From an uncultured Pelagibacteraceae bacterium (lineage in GTDB: Bacteria > Pseudomonadota > Alphaproteobacteria > Pelagibacterales > Pelagibacteraceae): 64,000 nucleotides of DNA. Shown piece by piece: positions 9,112 through 18,125 of this stretch. Made by a program: the position numbers and the translations under genes. The DNA lies in assembly GCA_902602105.1 (NCBI GenBank), contig CACKPP010000001.1, forward strand, positions 17,036-81,035. The letters run 5' to 3'. Within the stretch, counting starts at the first letter, position 1; every line of letters begins with the position of its first letter. The notes beneath the pieces were generated by a model. The model ran no database searches. It saw only the letters and a program-made list of their open reading frames with translations, and had not been told where the DNA came from.

Positions 9112-9694
9112 ATTTTTATTAATATTTATTTTAAGTTTTCTTTTAACAGGATGTGTTGGTGTTTCCTCCAAAGGAATTTTTGGGACTGGGGTGAGTGTTG
9201 CTTTCGACCCGAGATCTGTTGGTACACAAATTGATGACTCTATAATGCAAAAAAGTTTATCAGCAAAAATTTTAATTGCAGATAAAAGTTATTTTTTATC
9301 TGTTAAATCTAAAGTTTTAGATGGTAGAATTTTCTTGACTGGTAAAGTTGATAATCCTGAGGAAAAACTTCAATTAACAAAATTAGCCTGGGAAACTCAA
9401 GGTGTAAGATCTGTTAGAAATGATATTAGAGTGAAAGAAAAATTTGATTTTAAAAAATCTGCTAAAGATATTTTAATTACTTCTCAACTAAGAACAGCTT
9501 TAATTTTGAATAATGATATAAAAGCTACAAATTATCAAATTGATACCTATAAAAAGAAAATCTATATTTATGGCATTGCTATGACATCTAAAGAAAAAGA
9601 TTATGTTTTGAAAGAAGCAAATGAAATTATAGATGTTGAGGATGTGATTGCTAGCATTTTATTGGTAGACAATTTAAGAATTCAAAAAAATTAG
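9101..9694 (+). CDS. BON-domain outer-membrane lipoprotein (DolP/YraP-like)
   Basis: A 197-residue protein with a lipoprotein signal peptide: hydrophobic stretch FLLIFILSFLLTGC with Cys18 as the lipidated residue. Two BON domains follow, roughly residues 50-115 and 120-190, each with the pattern of a strand, helix and conserved glycine (LDGRIFLTGKVDNPEE; IYIYGIAMTSKEK). In E. coli the equivalent dual-BON lipoprotein DolP (YraP) binds anionic phospholipid in the outer membrane and sits in the same rsmI cluster. The synteny supports that identity. It converges on maeB with one base between stops. Confidence 0.85.
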   Translation: MIVRFLLIFILSFLLTGCVGVSSKGIFGTGVSVAFDPRSVGTQIDDSIMQKSLSAKILIADKSYFLSVKSKVLDGRIFLTGKVDNPEEKLQLTKLAWETQGVRSVRNDIRVKEKFDFKKSAKDILITSQLRTALILNNDIKATNYQIDTYKKKIYIYGIAMTSKEKDYVLKEANEIIDVEDVIASILLVDNLRIQKN

Positions 9695-9695
9695 T

Positions 9696-11978
9696 TTATT
9701 TTTTGTAATCAATTACATCAGCAGAATATGCAGCAATTGAGGCAAGGTTTATAATTTCGGATGTAGAAGATCTAAGAGGTGCAATTTCAATTGGTAGACC
9801 TAAACCAATTAGTAATGGCCCAATTAATTTAGCTCTACTCATTGATTTTATCATTTTATATGAAATAGCAGCACTATGTTGGCTTGGCATTATTAAAACG
9901 TTTGAATTTCCTACAATCTCAGAAAATGGATAAAGTTCTTTATAAACTTCTTCAAGCGCAACATCTGGCTGCATTTCTCCATCAAATCTGAAATCGACAT
10001 TTCTTTTTTTTAGTAGATCAACAGCATCACTAATTCTTTTAGTTCTATCTGTTACAGGTTCACCAAAAGTTGAGTGTGATAGGAAAGCAACCTTGGGATC
10101 AAAACCAAAAAGCCTAACAACACGTGCAGCAGAAACGGCCATATCAGCTAATTGATTTGCATCAGGATATTCAATAACCGATGTATCACATATAAAAATT
10201 GTCTTTCCTCTATTTACAACCAAATTTAATCCAAACATGATCTCACCAGGTCTTGGATCAACGACTTTTATAACTTTTTCTAATGAAGATGAATATCTTC
10301 TTGTATTTCCAGTTACCATTGCGTCTGCGTCACCACAAGCTACCATACAGGAAGCCCAGACAACTCTGTCGTTTCTAACTAATCTATCACAATCCCATTC
10401 AAGCATACCTTGTTCTCTTTGTAGTTTTTTGAAAACGTATTGAACATACTTTTCTCTTTTTAAAGTATCTTTTGAATTTACTATTTCAATATCAAAATTT
10501 TCATTGTAACCAATCTTTTTTATTTGCTCTTTAACTTTTTCCTCTTTTCCAATTAAGATAGGTATGCCTAATTTTGAATTTTTAAAAGCTATTGCAGCTT
10601 TTAACATATTTTCATCTTCACCATCTGCAAAAACAACTTTTTTTGGCTTTCTTTTTATATAAGTATTTACACCTTGCATTATCGTTACTGTTGGATCTAA
10701 TCTTTGTTTGAGTTGTTCTTTATAAAGTTCAAAATTATCTATTTTAATTCTAGCTACACCTGTTTTTATAGCGGCTTTTGCTACTGCAGCAGGTATTACA
10801 CTTATCAATCTAGGATCAAATGTAGATGGTATTATATATTCTTTACCATAGTGAGGTCTTTCACCTCCCATCGCAGCAACAACTTCGTCAGGTACATCTT
10901 CTTTTGCTAAGTTTGCAATTGCATTAGCAGCTGCAATTTTCATCTCTTCGTTAATAGTTTTTGACCTCACATCTAATGCACCTCTAAATATATATGGAAA
11001 ACCAATTAAGTTATTTACTTGATTAGGATAATCTGATCTTCCTGTAGCAATAATTGCATCATTTCTTACTTCTTCAATTTCTTCAGGGGTGATTTCAGGA
11101 TCTGGATTAGCACAAGCAAATATAATTGGATTTTTTGCCATTTTTTTTACCATATCTTTTGTTAAAGCTCCCTTAGCAGATAGACCTAAAAATACATCTG
11201 CATTATTTATAGCGTCATCTAGTTTACGATGATTAGTTTCGATAGCATGAGCCAATTTCCATTGGTTTAAATTTTCTCGGCCTTTATAAATAACCCCTTG
11301 TCTATCAATCATAGTTATATTTTTTTGAGGAACGCCTGTTTTTTTAAATAAGTTAGTGCAGGCCATTGCAGAAGCTCCTGCGCCATTTACAACTATCTTA
11401 ATCTTATCGATTGATTTTTTACTAATGTCTAGTGCATTTATAAGAGCTGCAGTTGTAATAATAGCAGTACCATGTTGATCATCATGAAAAACTGGTATGT
11501 CTAAAATTTTTTTAAGCTTTTCCTCAATGACAAAACAATCTGGGGCAGCAATATCCTCAAGGTTTATTCCCCCAAAGCTTGGAGAGAAGTTTTTAATGCT
11601 ATTTACAATTTCATCTGGGTCTGCAGAATCTATTTCAAGATCAATAGAGTCGATATCTGCAAATCTTTTAAATAAAACTGCTTTTCCTTCCATTACTGGT
11701 TTTGATGCTAAAGCACCTAAATTACCCATACCTAGAATTGCCGAACCATTACTTATAACAGCTACTAGGTTACCTTTACTCGTGTAATCAAAAGCAGCCT
11801 CAGGATTATTACTTATAGCTCTAACAGGTGCTGCTACCCCAGGGGAATATGCCAGAGCGAGATCTCTTTTAGTGGTCATATTTTTTGAAGATGAAATTTC
11901 AATCTTTCCAGGTTTGTTGTGGCTATGAAATTCTAGAGCTTCTTTGTCCGTATAATGATCAATTTTTGTTTTTTTCAT
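9696..11978 (-). CDS. maeB: NADP-dependent malic enzyme with C-terminal phosphotransacetylase-like domain
   Basis: This 760-residue MaeB-type enzyme decarboxylates malate to pyruvate, giving NADPH. The malic-enzyme half has AYSPGVAAPVRAI near residue 43, HDDQHGTAIIT and the dinucleotide site VVNGAGASAMAC. From about residue 430 a phosphotransacetylase-related domain (PTA_PTB family) continues to the end (TRRYSSSLEKVIKVVDPRPG; LIGPLLIGLGLPI). In MaeB proteins this domain is regulatory, responding to acetyl-CoA, rather than a working acetyltransferase. It stands alone on the minus strand between convergent dolP and divergent murJ. Confidence 0.95.
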   Translation of the reverse strand: MKKTKIDHYTDKEALEFHSHNKPGKIEISSSKNMTTKRDLALAYSPGVAAPVRAISNNPEAAFDYTSKGNLVAVISNGSAILGMGNLGALASKPVMEGKAVLFKRFADIDSIDLEIDSADPDEIVNSIKNFSPSFGGINLEDIAAPDCFVIEEKLKKILDIPVFHDDQHGTAIITTAALINALDISKKSIDKIKIVVNGAGASAMACTNLFKKTGVPQKNITMIDRQGVIYKGRENLNQWKLAHAIETNHRKLDDAINNADVFLGLSAKGALTKDMVKKMAKNPIIFACANPDPEITPEEIEEVRNDAIIATGRSDYPNQVNNLIGFPYIFRGALDVRSKTINEEMKIAAANAIANLAKEDVPDEVVAAMGGERPHYGKEYIIPSTFDPRLISVIPAAVAKAAIKTGVARIKIDNFELYKEQLKQRLDPTVTIMQGVNTYIKRKPKKVVFADGEDENMLKAAIAFKNSKLGIPILIGKEEKVKEQIKKIGYNENFDIEIVNSKDTLKREKYVQYVFKKLQREQGMLEWDCDRLVRNDRVVWASCMVACGDADAMVTGNTRRYSSSLEKVIKVVDPRPGEIMFGLNLVVNRGKTIFICDTSVIEYPDANQLADMAVSAARVVRLFGFDPKVAFLSHSTFGEPVTDRTKRISDAVDLLKKRNVDFRFDGEMQPDVALEEVYKELYPFSEIVGNSNVLIMPSQHSAAISYKMIKSMSRAKLIGPLLIGLGLPIEIAPLRSSTSEIINLASIAAYSADVIDYKK

Positions 11979-12028
11979 TTATGTTAATTAGGTGTACAAA
12001 TGGGGTAAAATTAAGACTAATATGATTT

Positions 12029-13558
12029 ATGAATTTAGTTAAGTCAACAGGGACTTTTGGTTTTTATACTATAATCAGCAGAATACTTGGATATTTAAGA
12101 GATGTTTTAATTGCAATTTTTCTTGGCACTAGCTTTATTGCAGATATATTTTTTGTTGCTTTTAGAATACCAAACACTTTTAGAAGATTGTTTGCAGAAG
12201 GAACTTTTAATGCAGCTTTTATTCCGAGCTACACTTCAGAACTAATCAAAAGTAAATCAAAATCAGATAAATTTGCTAATGAAATTTTTAATCTACTATT
12301 TATAGTTTTATTTATTTTAGTTTTAATAGCAGAAATATTTATGCCTCTGGTTGTTAAATTAATAGCCCCAGGGTTTGTAGCAAACGATGAAAAAATTAAA
12401 CTAGCCATAGATTTAACAAGAATAACTTTTCCATTTTTAATGTTTGTGAGTTTATCTTCTTTTTTTGCAGCAATATTAAATGCTCATAATAAATTTGCTG
12501 CAGCATCAGCTGCTCCTATTATTTTAAATTTAATTTTGATTGGAATTCTTTTTTTTGGAAAATATTTAGATGATGAACTTATTTATTACCTGTCTTATGG
12601 TGTATCCATAGCTGGTTTTTTACAATTAATTTTTTTATTGAAATTTGTAAAAAAATTTTACGAAATCAAATTTAATTTTAAATTAAGAATTAATAAAAAT
12701 GTTAGAAATTTTTTTAAAAAACTTCTACCAAGTATTTTTTCTTCTGGTGTTACTCAAATAAATATACTTGTAGGTACTATTATTGCTTCTTTTCAAGCAA
12801 GTGCAGTATCATACTTATATTATGCAGATAGAATTTATCAGATTAACTTAGCAATTGCTGGAATTGCTATTGGTGTAGTCATTTTACCCCAACTTTCTAA
12901 ATATGTTTATTTGAAAAAAAAAACAAAAATATTACAAATCCAAAATAAAGCATTAGAATTAAGCATGTTTTTAAGTCTGCCAGCTTCAACTGCATTATTT
13001 ATTGGTTCAGAAGAAATTATTTCAGCACTATTTGGGTATGGTTCATTCAGTGGATTAGCTATATCAAACTCTGCAAGTGCACTTTATTATTTTGGTTTAG
13101 GTCTACCAGCTTTTGCACTTATTAAAGTTTTTTCAACCTTTTTCTTTGCAAACAACGATACAAAAACACCTTTTTATATCTCTTTGATTTCAGTAATTCT
13201 AAATATTTTAGTTAGTCTTTATTTTTTTAAGAATATTGGGTTTATAATCATTCCAATAGCAACATCTATTTCATCGTGGTTTAATGCAATAATATTACTG
13301 ATTTATTTAATTAATAAAGATTTATTTAAATTTAACCAAAATTTTTGGAAGAGACTTATTAAGATAATTTTTGCATCAGTTATGATGGGTGCATTTTTTA
13401 AATATTTAATTTTATTTTTTGATGATCAATTAGCTTATGATTATGATTTTAAATCATTTTATTTGATTTTGTCTGTTTTACTTGGTTTGGCTTTTTATTT
13501 GATAGTATCATTTTTAATCAAAGCTTTTAAATATGAAGATATTAAATTAAAATATTAA
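12029..13558 (+). CDS. murJ: Lipid II flippase MurJ
   Basis: A 509-residue multi-spanning MOP-superfamily protein with about 14 hydrophobic segments. The N-terminus has the MurJ hallmark [17 protein letters not shown], followed by [21 protein letters not shown], which carries the conserved arginines of the substrate cavity. It flips the peptidoglycan precursor lipid II to the periplasm. It begins 50 nt from the divergent maeB start, and its stop is 2 nt before the trpS start, so the two are probably co-transcribed. Confidence 0.95.
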   Translation: MNLVKSTGTFGFYTIISRILGYLRDVLIAIFLGTSFIADIFFVAFRIPNTFRRLFAEGTFNAAFIPSYTSELIKSKSKSDKFANEIFNLLFIVLFILVLIAEIFMPLVVKLIAPGFVANDEKIKLAIDLTRITFPFLMFVSLSSFFAAILNAHNKFAAASAAPIILNLILIGILFFGKYLDDELIYYLSYGVSIAGFLQLIFLLKFVKKFYEIKFNFKLRINKNVRNFFKKLLPSIFSSGVTQINILVGTIIASFQASAVSYLYYADRIYQINLAIAGIAIGVVILPQLSKYVYLKKKTKILQIQNKALELSMFLSLPASTALFIGSEEIISALFGYGSFSGLAISNSASALYYFGLGLPAFALIKVFSTFFFANNDTKTPFYISLISVILNILVSLYFFKNIGFIIIPIATSISSWFNAIILLIYLINKDLFKFNQNFWKRLIKIIFASVMMGAFFKYLILFFDDQLAYDYDFKSFYLILSVLLGLAFYLIVSFLIKAFKYEDIKLKY

Positions 13559-13560
13559 TT

Positions 13561-14562
13561 ATGGAAAAAAAAATTTTTTCTGGAGTTCAACCAACTGGCA
13601 ATCTTCATCTAGGTAATTATCTTGGTGCAGTAAATAATTTTGTTAAATTAAACAATGATAATAAAAATAAATGTATTTTTTGTGTAGTAGATCTTCATGC
13701 AATAACAGTGAACCAAAGTCCAAGTGAATTAAAAAACAACATTTATGAAACTGTAGCTACATTTATAGCAAGCGGGATAGATCCTAAAAAAAGTATAATT
13801 TTTAACCAATCAAAAGTGAGTGCTCATTCTGAAGCTGCTTGGATATTAAGTTGTACTGCAAGAATGGGTTGGTTAAACAGAATGACACAGTTTAAAGAAA
13901 AAGCTGGAAAGGATAAAGAAAAAGCAAGTATTGGACTTTATTCTTATCCAGTATTAATGGCGGCAGATATATTATTATATGATACAACTCATGTACCTGT
14001 TGGGGATGATCAAAAGCAACATTTAGAATTATGTAGAGATATTGCTCAAAAATTTAACAGTGATTTTGAAGTTGATGATTTTTTTATAACCCCAGAACCT
14101 TTAATTCAAAAAAATTTTTCAAGGATAATGAGCTTAAAAGATGGATCAAAAAAAATGAGTAAATCAGAAATATCTGATTTTAGTAGAATAAATTTAACTG
14201 ATGAAAAAGATCAGATAATAAATAAAATTAAAAAAGCTAAAACAGATCCTTTACCAATGCCATCAACAATTGAAGAATTAGATAAAAGGCCTGAGGCTAA
14301 AAATTTAATTGGGATTTATTCAAGCTTGATGGGTATAGATTTAGAAAAAACTATTAAGGAATTTTCTGGAAGAAATTTTTCAGAATTTAAACAAAATTTA
14401 TCTCAAGCTGTAGTTGATAAAATTTCTCCCATATCAAGTGAAATAAAAAAATTATTAAAAGAAAAAAATTATTTAGATAAAATACTCTTAGAAGGCAATG
14501 CTCGAGCTAATGATATAGCCTCTAAAAAGATAAAAAAAATTCACGAAATAATGGGTTTTTAA
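13561..14562 (+). CDS. trpS: Tryptophanyl-tRNA synthetase
   Basis: A 333-residue class Ic synthetase of normal bacterial length. The HIGH-equivalent motif is [13 protein letters not shown] near residue 11, the KMSKS loop is SKKMSKSE near residue 198, and [16 protein letters not shown] is the conserved middle segment. It charges tRNA-Trp in the cytoplasm. It immediately follows murJ, a pairing also seen in other alphaproteobacteria. Confidence 0.97.
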   Translation: MEKKIFSGVQPTGNLHLGNYLGAVNNFVKLNNDNKNKCIFCVVDLHAITVNQSPSELKNNIYETVATFIASGIDPKKSIIFNQSKVSAHSEAAWILSCTARMGWLNRMTQFKEKAGKDKEKASIGLYSYPVLMAADILLYDTTHVPVGDDQKQHLELCRDIAQKFNSDFEVDDFFITPEPLIQKNFSRIMSLKDGSKKMSKSEISDFSRINLTDEKDQIINKIKKAKTDPLPMPSTIEELDKRPEAKNLIGIYSSLMGIDLEKTIKEFSGRNFSEFKQNLSQAVVDKISPISSEIKKLLKEKNYLDKILLEGNARANDIASKKIKKIHEIMGF

Positions 14563-14614
14563 AATATTTTCATTAAGAAGTTTAAATTTTGCAATAATTG
14601 ACTATATATAAATT

Positions 14615-15157
14615 ATGTTCGTTCAAACTGAAGTTACACCAAATCCTAATTCATTAAAGTTTTTACCTGGTAAAACAGTTTCAAACTTTGGATCGTTTGA
14701 AATATTAAAAAAAGATGAAACTAACAATGAATTATTAAGAAATTTACTTGCAGTCAATGGCATTGAAAGTATTTTTCTAGGAAAAGATTTTATTTCAATA
14801 AATAAATATGATGAGATTTTGTGGGAAGAAATAAAACATATAATTATTTCATTAATTAATGATTATTATTCTACTGGCAAAGAATGTGTTATTGAAAAAA
14901 ATTTAAACGAAAATATCGATAATCTTAAAGATATTGAAAAAAAAATTATCAAAATTTTAGATGAAAAAATAAGACCTGCGGTTGCCAAAGACGGTGGCGA
15001 TATAAGATTTAAAGAATTTAAAGATGGAATTGTGAAAGTTCAGTTGCAAGGTAGCTGCTCAGGATGTCCTAGCTCAACAATGACATTAAAGCAAGGTGTT
15101 CAAAATCTTTTATGTCATTATATTCCAGAAGTTAAACAGGTTGAAGCAATACAATAA
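14615..15157 (+). CDS. Nfu-type iron-sulfur cluster carrier
   Basis: 180 residues in two domains. An Nfu N-terminal domain starts VQTEVTPNPNSLKFLPG, and a C-terminal NifU-like domain from about residue 105 has the cluster-binding CSGCPSS (C-x2-C) in the context VQLQGSCSGCPSSTMTLKQG. It carries [4Fe-4S] clusters to target enzymes such as MiaB or lipoyl synthase. A TATATA element ends only a few bases before the ATG, so the transcript leader, if the gene has its own promoter, would be very short. The stop abuts the next start. Confidence 0.92.
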   Translation: MFVQTEVTPNPNSLKFLPGKTVSNFGSFEILKKDETNNELLRNLLAVNGIESIFLGKDFISINKYDEILWEEIKHIIISLINDYYSTGKECVIEKNLNENIDNLKDIEKKIIKILDEKIRPAVAKDGGDIRFKEFKDGIVKVQLQGSCSGCPSSTMTLKQGVQNLLCHYIPEVKQVEAIQ

Positions 15158-16315
15158 ATGAAAAAAAATTTTATTATTAAAAAGTATAATTCTTTTTTAA
15201 ATCATATTATATTTTTAAGAATAAAATTATTTTGGATATTATTTCAAAAATTCCAAAAAAAGCATTTAAGATTTTTCAAATTCTTTGATGATCGGCAAAT
15301 TGGCTCACTACCTAGAATAATATTAAGTTGTTCGATTATATTTTCTTTTTTTTATATTATGCCTTTCATTATTGAGTTTAAAGATAGAAAAATTTTAGAG
15401 TCAAAAGATTTTAAAAATAATTCAAAAGCAGTTCTAGTTTACACGCTCAATAATGGGATAGATGGTGATAATGTTACCTTGGATGAAAAAGATTTATTAA
15501 GAGATATATTTACTTTAAATGAATTAGAAACTGATACAGTAAGATTAAATGCTTCGACAATTAAGCAATTATTTGAAGATACAAATTATAAACTTAAGGA
15601 GGTTAGAGAAAACAAGTTGGTTAAGCCAGTAGCTTTGACTTTACTGCCTGAAGAAATAAAAAAAATTGAAAGTACACGTGATAGAAAAGAATTTTTTATT
15701 CAAATAGTTTTACCTTTGATTCTTAAAGAAAATAATAACATTAGACTAGATAGAAAAAGACTTTTTAATATTATAAATAAAAATAAAAATACTAAATTAG
15801 AAAATAACTGGCTCAATAGAAAGTATAAACAATATGGAGTCTCATCAAAAGATTTATCAATTTTAAAAATTAGAATGGATGAAGTGCCTGTTTCACTTGC
15901 CATTGCTCAAGCTGCAAAAGAAACAGGCTGGGGTACTTCAAGATTTGCTCTAGAGGGCAATGCACTATTTGGGCAATGGACATGGTCGGGAGAAGGTTTA
16001 AAGCCCAAAGAGTCTGAAAGTGACAAAGGTCATAAGGTTATGAAGTTTAACGTATTACAAGCTTCAGTTAGGGCATATCAAAGAAATTTAAATACTCACT
16101 CATCGTACAAGCGTTTTAGACAAGCAAGAGCAGAGCTTAGAGATTTAGGAAGACCATTGGATAGTTTAGTTCTCTCAGAGTTTTTAAATGAGTATGCAGA
16201 AACGGGACAAAAATATGTTGAAGTATTAAAGAAAATAATTCAGCAAAATAATTTAAAAGATTTTGATGATGCTAAATTACTTCCATCAAGTATTAAATTA
16301 GAGAGTTTAATTTGA
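15158..16315 (+). CDS. Bax-like membrane-anchored glucosaminidase
   Basis: A 385-residue protein with one N-terminal transmembrane helix at about residues 52-72 (IILSCSIIFSFFYIMPFII), preceded by a basic cytoplasmic stretch. The C-terminal half is a glucosaminidase/FlgJ-like domain: SLAIAQAAKETGWGTSRFA holds the catalytic glutamate and GNALFGQWTWSGEG follows, as in E. coli Bax. The expected role is cutting peptidoglycan glycan strands in the periplasm. It directly follows nfu with no gap and overlaps the convergent deacetylase gene by 9 nt. Confidence 0.88.
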   Translation: MKKNFIIKKYNSFLNHIIFLRIKLFWILFQKFQKKHLRFFKFFDDRQIGSLPRIILSCSIIFSFFYIMPFIIEFKDRKILESKDFKNNSKAVLVYTLNNGIDGDNVTLDEKDLLRDIFTLNELETDTVRLNASTIKQLFEDTNYKLKEVRENKLVKPVALTLLPEEIKKIESTRDRKEFFIQIVLPLILKENNNIRLDRKRLFNIINKNKNTKLENNWLNRKYKQYGVSSKDLSILKIRMDEVPVSLAIAQAAKETGWGTSRFALEGNALFGQWTWSGEGLKPKESESDKGHKVMKFNVLQASVRAYQRNLNTHSSYKRFRQARAELRDLGRPLDSLVLSEFLNEYAETGQKYVEVLKKIIQQNNLKDFDDAKLLPSSIKLESLI

Positions 16316-17368
16316 TTTAATAATAAATTGAGTTCCAAACCATCGCCACTTATTATTATCATTCAAAGAACAATTAATTCGACCTCTTCTTGGAACAAAA
16401 GGTTCTCTAAATTCAATTGAAAGTTCATTGTCAAAAAACTTAATTTTTGACTCTTCCCAATAACCACCCTCGTTAGAGTAGCATTTGATTTTATCTAAAT
16501 TTTTTTGATTATCAAAAAATTTAACTTTAAACTTTGGAGGATTTTCATTTTTTAATAATTTTTTTTCTTCAGGTTCTAAAAATTCATACTCAAGTGGAAA
16601 GTAGTTGATAATCGATTTAAATCTTTTTATTTTACCATATTTTTCATTAATAGGAAATCTAGGTAGTTCGAATTTATCTTTATTGACATCTATTACGCCT
16701 GAATGTTGGCCAAAAGAAAGTTTGAAGTGTTTTGAAATATAATCTTTCATAAATTTTGAGTGTTCTCCAAAAGGGTATGAAAATAATTCAGGTATATATC
16801 CAATATTTTTGATAAATAATTTGTTTGCTTTATTAATGTCAGAAACAAATTCATCATTTGTTTTATCAATTAAATAATCATGGGAATGAGAATGGTGTCC
16901 TATTGTAACAAAATCATATTTTCTAATTTCATTTATTTGATCCCAGGTCATATATCCATTTTTTCCAACTGGCTCAGTAGAAGTGAACAATATAAAAGGA
17001 ATTTTATTATCTCTCAAATAGGGCCAAGCCTCATTATAGAAAGATTCAAACGCATCATCAATTGTGAGTAAAATTTTTTTTTGTTTTTTTGGATTATTAA
17101 ACTCTTTAACTAAATATTTTGGGTTATAAAATTCGAATTTAGATCTTTTAATTATCTCAATGTGTTCTTTAAAAATATTCATTTGTATATTTGTAGATGG
17201 ATATTTCGACTCATTAAATCGATGATACATTATTGATAAAATACCTTCATCTTCCGAATAACGTTTACTATTACTATCTTCTGCATTACTATTTACTGCA
17301 AAGCAAAAAATAAAAATGAACAAGTTAATTATTGATGCTGCTGACAAAAGTATTTTTTTAATGATCAT
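16307..17368 (-). CDS. Secreted polysaccharide deacetylase family protein
   Basis: 353 residues with a signal peptide (core SAASIINLFIFIFCFAV, probable cleavage after NSNA). The NodB-homology domain follows: SIMYHRF, the metal/base motif LLTIDDAFESF (TFDDG equivalent) and the histidine pair in GHHSHSHDYL, with YPFGEHS as motif 3. It probably deacetylates a cell-envelope or extracellular polysaccharide. The last 100 residues form a separate beta-rich region I do not recognise. The first 53 bases overlap tsaB head to head, so the signal-peptide codons are antisense to the TsaB N-terminus. Confidence 0.85.
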   Translation of the reverse strand: MIIKKILLSAASIINLFIFIFCFAVNSNAEDSNSKRYSEDEGILSIMYHRFNESKYPSTNIQMNIFKEHIEIIKRSKFEFYNPKYLVKEFNNPKKQKKILLTIDDAFESFYNEAWPYLRDNKIPFILFTSTEPVGKNGYMTWDQINEIRKYDFVTIGHHSHSHDYLIDKTNDEFVSDINKANKLFIKNIGYIPELFSYPFGEHSKFMKDYISKHFKLSFGQHSGVIDVNKDKFELPRFPINEKYGKIKRFKSIINYFPLEYEFLEPEEKKLLKNENPPKFKVKFFDNQKNLDKIKCYSNEGGYWEESKIKFFDNELSIEFREPFVPRRGRINCSLNDNNKWRWFGTQFIIKSN

Positions 17369-17702
17369 TCTTAATAATAAGATTTATAATACTAGTCATG
17401 AAAATAGCAAAATTAATTATGAAAAACTAATTATTTTAATAAATGAATTTTTAAGAATTAAAGGTTTAAAAGTAAATGATATTTCAAAAATTTATGTAAA
17501 TAGAGGCCCAGGAAGCTTTGCTGGAATCAGAAATTCTCTATCTATAGTAAAAGCAATGCACTTAGTACATAAAACTGATTATTATTGTTATAGTTTTGAA
17601 GATTTTAAGGGAGAGGAAGATATTAAATATGAAAATATTCCCAATCTATGCGATAAATTTAGTATTAAAAAAAATTTGATTAATCCTATTTATATAAGTT
17701 AG
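17316..17702 (+). CDS. tsaB: Shortened TsaB-like t6A biosynthesis protein
   Basis: This 128-residue protein keeps only the first ASKHA half-domain of TsaB (normally about 220-230 residues). LIIDAADKSIFL is strand 1 and NRGPGSFAGIRNSLSIVKA near residue 59 is the diagnostic motif. The C-terminal half is reduced to about 45 residues. TsaB scaffolds TsaD and TsaE in making threonylcarbamoyl-adenosine-37 on ANN-decoding tRNAs. Position just before fur and miaB agrees with alphaproteobacterial order, although rimI, often next, is missing. No frameshifted remainder is visible before fur 9 nt later. Confidence 0.78.
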   Translation: MNKLIIDAADKSIFLMIILNNKIYNTSHENSKINYEKLIILINEFLRIKGLKVNDISKIYVNRGPGSFAGIRNSLSIVKAMHLVHKTDYYCYSFEDFKGEEDIKYENIPNLCDKFSIKKNLINPIYIS

Positions 17703-17711
17703 AATTAAGTT

Positions 17712-18125
17712 ATGTCAGAAACAATTGAACAAAAATGCCAATTAAAAGGTGTAAAGCTCACTGATCAAAGAAGAATAATTGCAAAAGTAATGTCAGAGTC
17801 CAATGATCATCCTGATGTAGATGAATTATACAATAGAGTTTCAAAAATAGATCCTAAAATAAGTATTGCAACTGTTTATAGAACAGTAAAACTTTTTGAA
17901 GAGTCTGGAATTTTAACTAAACACGAGTTTAAAGGTGGTAAAGCTAGGTATGAAGAGTTGAACGAGGGGCACCACGATCATTTAATTGATGTTAAATCTG
18001 GAGAAATTATAGAATTTGTTGATGATGAAATTGAAAAGCTCCAACAAAAAGTAGCTGAAAAATATGGCTATACTCTCGTTGATCATAAATTAGAACTCTA
18101 TGGGGTTAAAAAAAAGCCCCAGTAA
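17712..18125 (+). CDS. fur: Fur-family metal-responsive repressor (Fur/Mur type)
   Basis: A 137-residue regulator. The N-terminal winged helix includes LTDQRRIIAKVM, SKIDPKISIATVYRTVKLF (recognition helix) and GGKARYEE. The dimerisation/metal domain contains EGHHDHLIDVKSGEIIEF, the canonical His-rich Fur motif, while the C-terminal CxxC zinc pair is absent. It binds iron (or manganese, as in alphaproteobacterial Mur) and represses uptake genes. It is the first of two Fur-family genes here; the second (34052) is Irr-like. It ends one base before miaB and is likely co-transcribed. Confidence 0.93.
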   Translation: MSETIEQKCQLKGVKLTDQRRIIAKVMSESNDHPDVDELYNRVSKIDPKISIATVYRTVKLFEESGILTKHEFKGGKARYEELNEGHHDHLIDVKSGEIIEFVDDEIEKLQQKVAEKYGYTLVDHKLELYGVKKKPQ

